Assembly (NCBI GenBank): GCA_030152275.1
Contig: JASLHF010000172.1
Coordinates: forward strand, 1-36,259
Direction of reading: 5' to 3'
Origin: Acinetobacter sp.
Lineage (GTDB): Bacteria > Pseudomonadota > Gammaproteobacteria > Pseudomonadales > Moraxellaceae
Length of the DNA stretch: 36,259 bases
Made by a program: the position numbers and the translations under genes. A model generated the notes under the pieces. The model did not search any database, was not told where the DNA came from, and saw nothing but the letters and a program-made list of their open reading frames with translations. Positions 26,302-34,649 of this stretch are shown piece by piece (the first letter of the stretch is position 1; the number at the start of each line of letters is the position of its first letter).

Positions 26302-27056
26302 ATAATATTATGATGCCAAATTGGAAATATCATAGTTATGGGCTACTTGGTCTCATTGGCTTTTTCTGCCTCTGGCTGGTTGCAGGGACCTTTATTCCTG
26401 AAGGATTTTTTCAGCAATTTACTTTAAGTGCGACATTGACGAAGTTTTTAACGTTAATTCAAGATAGTGAAACCTATATCCATATATGGATGAGCCTCAA
26501 ACGTGTATTAGTGGGACTAGGTTTTGCCTTACTGATAGGGATTCCTGTGGGATTGCTGATAGGACATAATCAAAAAGCAGATGCATTAACTTCACAAATT
26601 TTCCAGTTTTTACGCATGATTTCCCCTTTGTCCTGGATGCCGATTGCAGTGATGATTTTAGGGGTAGGCGATAAACCTATTTACTTTTTACTTGCGTTTG
26701 CGGCGGTCTGGCCCGTTATTCTTAATACAGCGACTGGCGTAAAAAAAGTCGATCCTCAATTGTTAAAGCTTGCACACAGTTTAGATGCAACACCACGTGA
26801 AATCTTGCAAAAAATTATTTGGCCAAGTGTACTTGGACAAGTATTAGTGGGCTTGCGTTTGGCGATTGGTATTGTCTGGATCGTCTTAGTGCCAAGTGAA
26901 ATGTTGGGTGTAAGCTCTGGACTTGGGTATTTTATTTTAGATGCCCGTGATCGTCTGGATTATACCGAGTTATTGTCTATTATTTTAATTATCGGTTTTA
27001 TTGGTTTCGTCTTAGACCGTTTAGTAGTTAGTTTACAAAAGCGTATTGCAATTTGA
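26298..27056 (+). CDS. ABC importer permease, SsuC/TauC-like
   Basis: A 252-residue inner-membrane permease with about six hydrophobic segments. The EAA-type loop reads LAHSLDATPREILQKIIWPS, and PSEMLGVSSGLGYFILDARD is typical of the SsuC/TauC/NrtB group. It starts at an ATG overlapping the upstream stop (ATGA). It completes the ABC importer of this operon. Confidence 0.9.
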   Translation: MNNIMMPNWKYHSYGLLGLIGFFCLWLVAGTFIPEGFFQQFTLSATLTKFLTLIQDSETYIHIWMSLKRVLVGLGFALLIGIPVGLLIGHNQKADALTSQIFQFLRMISPLSWMPIAVMILGVGDKPIYFLLAFAAVWPVILNTATGVKKVDPQLLKLAHSLDATPREILQKIIWPSVLGQVLVGLRLAIGIVWIVLVPSEMLGVSSGLGYFILDARDRLDYTELLSIILIIGFIGFVLDRLVVSLQKRIAI

Positions 27057-27064
27057 CCTAAAAT

Positions 27065-27093
27065 AAAAAAGCCTGAGTTAATCGGGCTTTTTT
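27065..27093. terminator. Bidirectional terminator between the permease gene and tatC
   Basis: AAAAAAGCCTGA / TCGGGCTTTTTT forms a 12-bp stem with one G-T pair around GTTAA, T-run on both sides, between convergent genes. Confidence 0.88.
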
Positions 27094-27115
27094 ATCGCTC
27101 AATTCATCAATTTAT

Positions 27116-27862
27116 TCAACTGAGTTCTCTGGTTTGCTTTTGAATAAATTTTCCTACGAACAATCCCAATTCAAATAATCCCCACATCGGTACTGCAAGT
27201 AATAACATACTGAGTAAGTCGGGAGGCGTAATAAACATGGAGATAAAAAAGCAGCCAACAATAATAAATTTTCGCTTATCTATAAGCTGTTCTAAAGTGA
27301 CTACTTTGGAAAGCAATAACACAATAATCAGTACAGGAATTTCAAAACATAAACCAAAGGTAAAAAATAGCTTTAAACAAAAACTTAAATAACTACTGAT
27401 GTCCGTCATGGGTAAGACAGCATCAGGAGCAATATGCATGAAAAAGTACAGTACAGAAGGCAAAACAATATAACGGGAAAAACTGATGCCAAGATAAAAT
27501 AAAACTAAGCTTGAGCTAGCTAGTGCCATGATCAATTTCTTTTCTTGCACATACAGTGCAGGCACAATAAAACGCCATATACGCCAAAGCAAAAATGGTA
27601 AACAAATTAAAAAAGAAATAAATAGGGTCAATTTAAAAGGTGCAGTAAATGTCGCAGTAATATCGGTTGCGATCATTTGACTGTTCATTGGTAATGCATG
27701 TACGAGCGGTTGTGCAAATATTAGATATAGCGTTTGGGCAAAAGGTAATAAACATAAAAAGACAATGGATAGCATCAAGAGGATATGAATTAGACATTTT
27801 CTCAGTACTGTCAACTGACTAAGTAAATGTACAACCGTTGATGATTGATCTAGAGGTATCAT
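27116..27862 (-). CDS. tatC: Twin-arginine translocase subunit TatC, divergent
   Basis: A 248-residue inner-membrane protein with six membrane segments, the signal-peptide receptor of the Tat pathway. MIATDITATFTAPFKLTLFI and IVPALYVQEKK align with E. coli TatC, and the glutamate in the latter (E103 equivalent) is kept. The N-terminal HLIELRKR block of E. coli TatC reads QLTVLRKC here, so the highly conserved glutamate is V19. Its ATG overlaps the tatB stop (ATGA). This is probably a second, specialised tat set. Confidence 0.88.
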   Translation of the reverse strand: MIPLDQSSTVVHLLSQLTVLRKCLIHILLMLSIVFLCLLPFAQTLYLIFAQPLVHALPMNSQMIATDITATFTAPFKLTLFISFLICLPFLLWRIWRFIVPALYVQEKKLIMALASSSLVLFYLGISFSRYIVLPSVLYFFMHIAPDAVLPMTDISSYLSFCLKLFFTFGLCFEIPVLIIVLLLSKVVTLEQLIDKRKFIIVGCFFISMFITPPDLLSMLLLAVPMWGLFELGLFVGKFIQKQTRELS

Positions 27863-28284
27863 GAATGCATATGTCTACTTAAATATGAGGAGGTAATGAT
27901 GTACTCATTAAAGGTTGTGTAACTTAACGGATATAGATTGAGGTGTTCCGCTCGTTTCATGGGAACAATTGCTTCAATCTTTCCTAAACTGCTGTAGGGC
28001 AAGCTAATATAAATATGCTCATCAGAATGTAACTCAGCATAAATTTTCTGGCTCAGTATTTTTTCCAAATCTCTTACTTTATTAATTTCAGATTCGAGCG
28101 TTTGTTGCAGTTCATTAAGTTTGAGTTCTCGCTCCATATCAGTTTGAAAATTTTGTAGCATCTGCTTAATCTTTTGATATAGCCTATACACCGTTTTTAA
28201 TAGCTCTAATAGTTTTTCAGGACCCAAAAATATCAAAGCGAAACTGATAAAAAAGATAAGCTCAAACAAGCCAACATTTAACAT
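27859..28284 (-). CDS. tatB: TatB-like translocase subunit
   Basis: A 141-residue protein with one N-terminal membrane helix (FELIFFISFALIFLGPEKL), including the TatB glutamate in FEL and the GP turn before an amphipathic helix. A charged coiled-coil-like region follows (DMERELKLNELQQTLESEIN). The C-terminal third is not conserved by eye. It sits between tatA and tatC. No strong ribosome-binding site is visible before the ATG. Confidence 0.82.
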   Translation of the reverse strand: MLNVGLFELIFFISFALIFLGPEKLLELLKTVYRLYQKIKQMLQNFQTDMERELKLNELQQTLESEINKVRDLEKILSQKIYAELHSDEHIYISLPYSSLGKIEAIVPMKRAEHLNLYPLSYTTFNEYIITSSYLSRHMHS

Positions 28285-28307
28285 AGGAGAAGAGGTGAGT
28301 TAGTAAA

Positions 28308-28505
28308 TTAGGATTGATGATTTTTACTTTTGGTCTGAGATGAATGGGCAGTTTCATCCTTCGAAGAATCATCTTGGATAGATGTTTTAAAATCCTTAAA
28401 AACACCACCTAAATCTTTACCTAAATCTTTTAGTTTTGATGTGCCAAATAATAGAATCAGGACTAATGCAAATAAGGCAATGTGTCCTAGTGATAAACCT
28501 AACAT
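28308..28505 (-). CDS. tatA: TatA pore subunit
   Basis: A 65-residue protein with one membrane helix (IALFALVLILLFGTSKL) and the amphipathic helix DLGKDLGGVFKDFK, both diagnostic for TatA, and a short polar tail. It is first in the minus-strand tatABC operon. AGAGA lies near the expected ribosome-binding position. Confidence 0.9.
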   Translation of the reverse strand: MLGLSLGHIALFALVLILLFGTSKLKDLGKDLGGVFKDFKTSIQDDSSKDETAHSSQTKSKNHQS

Positions 28506-28820
28506 GAAGTATCTCTAGATCGTTATATTCAGTAGACTATTTTAAAACGAAGCAGATTTTATTCTTAATAATATTAAATGATTAGCTATTTACTTATAAT
28601 TTAATAGTATATTTATAAATATGCTGATTTATCTCATAAAATCTTATTTATATTCTTAGTTTAATAACTAAGAAAGAAATATTTCTAAATAGATAGTTAT
28701 TTATGGGAAATTATTAAAGCCTAAGTACCATTTCAGCAATAGACGGCTTGACAATTCAAGAGTGTAAACATTACTCTATATCAGAATTAATGAACTTATT
28801 GACTGGTGTTATTTATTTAA

Positions 28821-28928
28821 CTTATGTTCACCTGAAGTCTAGTTAATAAAACTTTTATTAATTTTATTTATTATTTTCAATAACTTATATAAATAAAAAA
28901 ATAATTATAAATTTTTGGTTCATGAACC
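28821..28928 (+). repeat. Composite intergenic element, copy C
   Basis: Begins CTTATGTTCACCTGAAG then TCTAGTT and ends AAATTTTT followed by the perfect palindrome GGTTCATGAACC. Compared with copies A and B the outer A/T pair of the palindrome is replaced by G/C, preserving symmetry. AATTAATGAACTTATT, shared with copy B, lies upstream at 28785-28800. Confidence 0.55.
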
Positions 28929-29041
28929 TAATGAATTTATTGATACTTTTATAAAATAGAGTTAATTTGTCCGAGAGATATGGGTAGATATCTATTTTTG
29001 GTCTTTTTAGTGATTAGAGATATGACCATTGTCATCAAATT

Positions 29042-29057
29042 TTAAGGAATTCCTTAA
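29042..29057. promoter_or_regulatory. 16-bp palindrome upstream of the defence-like operon
   Basis: TTAAGGAATTCCTTAA is a perfect palindrome. It is followed by a T-run and a TATAAT box (29068-29073), so it may be an operator over a promoter's -35 zone. As RNA it could also fold into a small AT-rich terminator hairpin. Both readings fit the sequence. Confidence 0.4.
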
Positions 29058-29137
29058 GTTTTTTTCTTATAATTCAATAAAATAATTTTGAATACTCAAA
29101 AATTAAATGTAATATAAGTCACATTATGAACCGTTAA

Positions 29138-29347
29138 GTGAAATACGTTTTGCTTAAACGAATGATTGAGTTAGATCATCTAAATGATGATCGTGCTAGA
29201 AGACTCAGGTTTTACACCAAAATATTTGGCAGACTTTATTTTAAATACAATCCTAAACTGAATATAAAAAACCTTCGGAGGGCTTATTTGGCCAAACTAA
29301 CCATCAACCTGAAAAAACTAAATTCTTACGCTAAGTATTTTTTCTAA
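29138..29347 (+). CDS. Possible small basic protein, uncertain
   Basis: A 69-codon open frame starting with GTG encodes a Lys/Arg-rich peptide (for example DDRARRLRFYTKIFGRLYFK). There is no clear ribosome-binding site and no family I recognise. It lies 112 bases before the large defence-like gene on the same strand. It may be chance in an AT-rich leader; I keep it at low confidence because the frame is open for the whole stretch and is strongly basic. Confidence 0.2.
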   Translation: MKYVLLKRMIELDHLNDDRARRLRFYTKIFGRLYFKYNPKLNIKNLRRAYLAKLTINLKKLNSYAKYFF

Positions 29348-29459
29348 AAGACACCGTACATATAGCATTACTTTATGTTAATAAAAATTTAGCATCATTT
29401 TTGACGCTTATTTGTTGTATGTGCAAAAGCAAGACATTTTAAATAAAGAATCTTTTAAT

Positions 29460-32400
29460 ATGAAAGTTACATATCCAGAGACAGGTATATACGAGCACGA
29501 ACTCAAAGCAATTGATAAGATTAAAAAGGTCTTTGATCGTGGCGAAAAAACTAAAAACTGGCGAGCATATGCTGGTTTTGAATTTATGCATAAAAATGGA
29601 AAAAAAGCAGTAGCGAAAGGTAGTTCTGAGAAATTTGAATATGATCTCCTAATTATTACTCATGCAAACATTTTGGTCATTGAATTCAAAGACTGGAACG
29701 GTAAGGAAATTACAAAAGTTGCAGGAAAATGGTACGTAGGTAATAAAGAGCAAGATTCATGCCCTGTAGCTAAAAATGTAAAAAAAATGCAAATTATAGT
29801 TAATAAACTAAAGGATAAAGTTTCAGAAAAGAAAGCTAAGGGCATTACATTTCATTACCAAAGTGTTTCTCACTTTGTTGTCATGTGTGGTAAAGCAGAT
29901 TATTCGCGCCTGCCTCCAGAAGATTTAGAGCACATTCTTTCGATAGATGAGTTTATACAATTAGCTCAACAGAAGAATTTTAATAATATGTTCCGCAAGC
30001 ATCTGGAACGTGATGGTCGCATATATGATATTAAAAAAGAATATCACGCCATTATTGATGAAATTTTTGCGCCTGACCAAATTCAACCACGCTCTTTGAT
30101 TATTAATAATCATGAACGAGGTGACTTGATCTTACCGCATCCTAAAAAGATTTATAGCGAGTATAAAGCGCATTCATTGACCATCGTTGGTGAAAAATCT
30201 TTAATGCGTTGTTGGGATTTTAATGAATTCAAGTTGAGTAACTCAAGAATGAGTCAGCCTCAACATCGATTCAACTTGATCTGCAATGAGCGCCGGGTTT
30301 TCCAAAAAATTAAAACAGAAAAGCCTGATCTTTATCAAAGTTGTTTGCACCCGATTACAAACCCAAGTCTTGATGACATGACATCAAAATATAATGAGTT
30401 GTATGAGTTGCCTGAGAACAGCTATCGAGTCAACGAATTCATCGGCGCTTATGCTGAGAAAATGTCTGAATCTGAGAAATTGGATTTATTCCAGATTTTG
30501 CTTGGTAAATTTAATCACCTACATCAAATGGGAATTACTCATGGTGATGTGGGTGATCATAGTGTGTGGATCTCTTATAAAAAGGAGATATTGCTATCCA
30601 ATTTTTCGGCAGCAAATGATCAAATACAGCCCTCGAAAATTGACCCTGAACTGGCTAACGAACTCCCATTTTTGAATACAACAGCTCATCTTCCGAATCT
30701 TGCGCTGACAGCTGCACAAAAGGATGTGTATTGGTTAGGGCAGTTAATCCTTCATATTTGGAAGAATGCTCGACTGAGCCCACGTTCATTGAAAAAATTT
30801 AGTCTTGAGGAGCGAGATCAGAACCACTGGTTAGAGCGTATTTTAACACGAGCTTTGACAGGGAAATATGATAATGCATGTGCAGTATTCCAAGATTTCT
30901 TAGCTCAAAAACCTGCTGAACAAGTTAGTTATGAACTTGATGCAGATGTACTGAATCCATATTTAAATCAGACAAATACCTATATCAGTTACCCGATATT
31001 TGGCGCGCCTATTGATGCTAACCAAAATTTTACACTCTATGCATCAGGCAACATGTTAGTCAAAACATGGATGGGTAAAGTTGCATCTGCAATGACAACT
31101 TATCAAAAGAGTTGTTTTAAGCGATTCTTTGAAGAACTTAAAATGACGCAGGCTCTCAATTTGCCATACCTTCCTAAGATTATTGATTTTGGTTTATCAA
31201 CTAGCACAGCATGTGTGTATCTAGTAACTGAAATGGTAAAGGGTGAAGCTTGGTCAACGGTTATTGAGGGCTTAACTGAGGATGAAAAAAATGAACTTTC
31301 ACTTCAGTTATTGCATTCTCTGAAAAAATTTCATGAGCATGGCTTTCAACATGGAAACTTGGATGATGAAAAGATTCTAGTAGATAAAACAAACTTGAAA
31401 GTTAGTTTTAATGATTGCTTCCATCCTGAAGTACCACAACCTGATTCTTCTAATGCTTATTTCCCATCTGATATTGAAGATCCAACAGTCATTCAGTGTG
31501 ACAACTTTACTGCATTGAAATTAATCGCAGATCTATACGATATAGACTTGGCTGTGGATGATGTGGCTTCAATGGATCCTACTTTATCCTGGCTAAATAC
31601 AGCCTTGAGCATAGAAGGAATGGAAGATCCAAGTGTACGCTATATTGATAATTCTCGCTTTATAGAGGCATTTGAATGTAAGGGTGCTATTGTAAAAGAA
31701 GCTCCTCAGATTAGTATTTATACAAGTAAGGTTGAGACGCCCTTTACGATTTATCCCGAAAACGGCAAAGTTTATATCCAACTTGAGGCAGCAAGTGAGG
31801 GGGATTTTCGATTTACACTTAGCGGAATCAATGGCATGTTAAAAGGGTTTTATAAGCCCCATGAAAATCAATTAAGTTTCCTTGATTTTGTCAAAAAACA
31901 AGACCTGTGGTGGAAGGCTAGTAGGGATGCAGATCTGACTATTGATGTTAGCATTGAAGTCCACCCGATATCTGGGATGAGTAAGCGTGACAACATTGTA
32001 GAGTTAAATGACTTCTTAGCAAAAGATCAAAACTTTAAGGATGCTATTGAACAGTTTAAGCAAGCACAGCTCAAAAGGACTCAAGAGAAAGAGGAAACAT
32101 TACGGGCTCTGCGTGAACAAAAAGCATTACAAGAAGAGATAGGCGATGTTATAGCTACTGATGAGCTTATGGCACAGCCAATGAGTCATCTGCCTACACA
32201 TAGCCACTTAATTGATATTGAAACGAAAGAGTTGTGGAAAAAAGTCATGGCGACTGAGCGTCATGCACATCCTACAATCACTCTGTCTGAGCCGTTAAAG
32301 ATAGTTTCGAGCAAACATTTTAAAGATTCAAAGAGTGCTATTGCATACTATGACTCTGCAGAAGATGTTTCAGCTAAATTTTCAAAGACCGATAAAGTCG

Positions 32401-34646
32401 ATGTAATGTGCACTAAAGAAACTGGGGCGGGAGGTGATTACACTTTCTGCATAGGTACGGTGAATATTGCGCAATCAAAAGTCGGAGAATTGTGGATCGA
32501 TTTTTGTAAAAAAACAAATGAAGTTCCTGAAGAAGCAACACTGTTTCTACAAAGCAAGGCAGATAAGTCATCTAATCGGAAACGTGCAGATGCTCTGACA
32601 AATATTCTGAGTAATAAGGCTGTCATTGAAAATCTCGTAGATTACTTTGAACCATCATTAGTGATTGAAGCAAAAGATTATGAGATTGAAGTGCCTGATG
32701 AAGATCTAGATCACTATAACAAATACAAAAATGGGGAATTGGTTAAAGCCCTCAATCCATTACAACGTAAAGCGTTCCGTAATGTGCTTAAGTATGGACC
32801 TGTATCACTATTAAAGGGACCACCAGGAACCGGCAAAACTGAATTTATCTCTATACTGGCTCACTATCTCTATGATAAACAAAATGTATCTAACATCTTA
32901 ATTGTTAGTCAGTCGCACGAAGCTGTAAATACAAGTGTTGAGCGTATACGTCAGCTATGCACAGAGTATGACACACCATTAAGTATTGCTCGAATAAGCA
33001 ATAAAGAGAGTGCTGTGTCTCCTGAATTAAAAGATGTCTATACAGGCTCAATTATTACGAGCCAGATAGAGCTGTTTAAGTCTAATATTAAAGAAAGAGT
33101 GCTTGAGCTTGCAAAAGATTTATCACTTGAAGCTGAATACTTGAGCGATCTTTATGAAATCAGAGTCACTATTTTAAATAGTCTTAAATCTGCGTATCAG
33201 TCAATCGACCAAGATGATCTTGATCAAAAGTTTAGTTTCTCATTAGAAGAGTATACCCAGGCTTTCAAATCAGCAATGCATAAGCTGAAGAGCATGTTTG
33301 ACGGAAATCAAGACTTTTGGGATCAACTGGAAGACTGTATCAATGATAAAGAGATAACAGTATTAAACCAGTTAAATAAGATCGACATGATTACGTTCGC
33401 AGCACTTAATCAATACTACGGGGTATCTAATGAGGAAGGACTTAAAGCGAAAGCCTTGATCAATATTGCCCTAGATTATGAACCATTAATTGAAAGCCAA
33501 AATGCTAATTATGAAAGTTTTCTGGTCAAAACAAGGCAATTAGTCTGTGGCACATGCGTTGGTGTTGGCCAACAAAGTATTGGAATCGCCAATCACGTAT
33601 TTGATTGGGTGATTATTGATGAAGCAGCACGTTCAATCGCTTCAGAATTGGCAATTGCAATGCAGTCAGGTGCACGTATTTTATTAGTTGGGGATCAAGA
33701 CCAACTTCCTCCACTATATTCGAGCGATCATATAAAGGCTTTAGCTAAGCAACTTAAGATATCAGATGATGATTTGGAAGATAAATTACAAAGCGACTTT
33801 GGCCGTATCTTTAATTCACATTATGGACTAAAGGCTAGTTCAGAACTCTTGTCACAGTACCGAATGAGTCCGAGCATCGGCGAATTAGTTTCAGACTGTT
33901 TTTATGAAGGAAAACTTGAAACTGAAGTTGTCGATTCTCGTGGTTTAAGTGATGAAGAGCTGAAAGAAATTAAGTTAAAGCGGATTGTGCCTGATAACTA
34001 TGCATCCGACATCGTAATAGAATTGAATTCAACAGTTACTTGGGTGGATACTGGGAATGCTGAGCATTTCAAAATGGAGAAAGGTAGTAGTATTTATAAC
34101 CCACATGAAATTAATGAAATTATCGATTTTCTTCAGCGGATTGACCAAGACAAACTCTTGTTAAATAAATTAGTGCCAGAGCCTGATTCCCTTAAAGAGC
34201 CTGCTATTGGTGTAATTTGTACCTATGCTGAGCAAAAAAACCGGTTAAGAAAAGCCTTCTCTTTGTGTGAAGTGTCAGATGCATTGAGATCAATTGTGCG
34301 TATTGATACGGTGGATAGTTATCAAGGTAAACAGAATAAGATCATCATTCTCTCAGTTACGCGAAATGATCCAACTAAGTTTCCTGCATTTTTGAAGTCA
34401 CCAAATCGTGTGAACGTGGCTTTATCTCGCGCAATGGATCGTCTTGTAATCTTTGGTGCGTCAGAAATGTGGCAAGGAGTCAACAGTAACTTACCTTTAG
34501 GACGCGTATTAAATTACATCAAGTGCCGTGAAAATCAGACTTTAGAATATCGATATATTTCAAAACGCGCCATTGTCAAAATAGTACAAAACAATCCGCA
34601 CATTAATAAAAATAGATCAAAAAAATATAGAAAGGCAGGGGTATAA
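29460..34646 (+). CDS. NERD nuclease / tandem pseudokinase / SF1 helicase fusion, Mokosh-like
   Basis: A 1728-residue multidomain protein. Residues about 10-150 are a NERD (nuclease-related) domain with an intact PD-(D/E)xK-type centre: D62, E75 and K77 (EFK in ILVIEFKDWNG). Residues about 250-480 and 520-720 are two protein-kinase-like domains, both degenerate: the first has HGD (361-363) but NFS (381-383) for DFG; the second keeps a candidate lysine (K535) but has HGN (631-633) and ND (651-652). A charged coiled coil near 860-900 follows. The C-terminal Upf1/Dna2-like SF1 helicase is complete: GPPGTGKT (K1126), DEAA (D1387), GDQDQLPP, QYRM (1466) and NVALSR (R1657). I prefer ATG 29460 to TTG or GTG codons upstream. 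The next gene follows after three bases. Anti-phage defence is the likely role by architecture; not proven. Confidence 0.85.
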   Translation: MKVTYPETGIYEHELKAIDKIKKVFDRGEKTKNWRAYAGFEFMHKNGKKAVAKGSSEKFEYDLLIITHANILVIEFKDWNGKEITKVAGKWYVGNKEQDSCPVAKNVKKMQIIVNKLKDKVSEKKAKGITFHYQSVSHFVVMCGKADYSRLPPEDLEHILSIDEFIQLAQQKNFNNMFRKHLERDGRIYDIKKEYHAIIDEIFAPDQIQPRSLIINNHERGDLILPHPKKIYSEYKAHSLTIVGEKSLMRCWDFNEFKLSNSRMSQPQHRFNLICNERRVFQKIKTEKPDLYQSCLHPITNPSLDDMTSKYNELYELPENSYRVNEFIGAYAEKMSESEKLDLFQILLGKFNHLHQMGITHGDVGDHSVWISYKKEILLSNFSAANDQIQPSKIDPELANELPFLNTTAHLPNLALTAAQKDVYWLGQLILHIWKNARLSPRSLKKFSLEERDQNHWLERILTRALTGKYDNACAVFQDFLAQKPAEQVSYELDADVLNPYLNQTNTYISYPIFGAPIDANQNFTLYASGNMLVKTWMGKVASAMTTYQKSCFKRFFEELKMTQALNLPYLPKIIDFGLSTSTACVYLVTEMVKGEAWSTVIEGLTEDEKNELSLQLLHSLKKFHEHGFQHGNLDDEKILVDKTNLKVSFNDCFHPEVPQPDSSNAYFPSDIEDPTVIQCDNFTALKLIADLYDIDLAVDDVASMDPTLSWLNTALSIEGMEDPSVRYIDNSRFIEAFECKGAIVKEAPQISIYTSKVETPFTIYPENGKVYIQLEAASEGDFRFTLSGINGMLKGFYKPHENQLSFLDFVKKQDLWWKASRDADLTIDVSIEVHPISGMSKRDNIVELNDFLAKDQNFKDAIEQFKQAQLKRTQEKEETLRALREQKALQEEIGDVIATDELMAQPMSHLPTHSHLIDIETKELWKKVMATERHAHPTITLSEPLKIVSSKHFKDSKSAIAYYDSAEDVSAKFSKTDKVDVMCTKETGAGGDYTFCIGTVNIAQSKVGELWIDFCKKTNEVPEEATLFLQSKADKSSNRKRADALTNILSNKAVIENLVDYFEPSLVIEAKDYEIEVPDEDLDHYNKYKNGELVKALNPLQRKAFRNVLKYGPVSLLKGPPGTGKTEFISILAHYLYDKQNVSNILIVSQSHEAVNTSVERIRQLCTEYDTPLSIARISNKESAVSPELKDVYTGSIITSQIELFKSNIKERVLELAKDLSLEAEYLSDLYEIRVTILNSLKSAYQSIDQDDLDQKFSFSLEEYTQAFKSAMHKLKSMFDGNQDFWDQLEDCINDKEITVLNQLNKIDMITFAALNQYYGVSNEEGLKAKALINIALDYEPLIESQNANYESFLVKTRQLVCGTCVGVGQQSIGIANHVFDWVIIDEAARSIASELAIAMQSGARILLVGDQDQLPPLYSSDHIKALAKQLKISDDDLEDKLQSDFGRIFNSHYGLKASSELLSQYRMSPSIGELVSDCFYEGKLETEVVDSRGLSDEELKEIKLKRIVPDNYASDIVIELNSTVTWVDTGNAEHFKMEKGSSIYNPHEINEIIDFLQRIDQDKLLLNKLVPEPDSLKEPAIGVICTYAEQKNRLRKAFSLCEVSDALRSIVRIDTVDSYQGKQNKIIILSVTRNDPTKFPAFLKSPNRVNVALSRAMDRLVIFGASEMWQGVNSNLPLGRVLNYIKCRENQTLEYRYISKRAIVKIVQNNPHINKNRSKKYRKAGV

Positions 34647-34649
34647 CTC

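Larger units (their letters stand above)
28506..29137. other. Long non-coding region between tatA and the defence-like operon
   Basis: About 630 very AT-rich bases. They hold nested inverted repeats upstream of tatA (AATAACTA at 28663-28670 with TAGTTATT at 28694-28701, around the 12-bp palindrome AGAAATATTTCT at 28675-28686), composite element copy C and a 16-bp palindrome at 29042. I see no protein gene. Confidence 0.5.

Noticed and set aside
28976..28993. AGATAT/ATATCT hairpin followed by T residues as a terminator
   Set aside because: Only six A/T-rich pairs with no upstream gene on that strand to terminate; too weak to list.
29412..29459. Longer N-terminus of the helicase protein from a TTG codon
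   Set aside because: The extension does not belong to the NERD domain, and an ATG at 29460 begins just before it.
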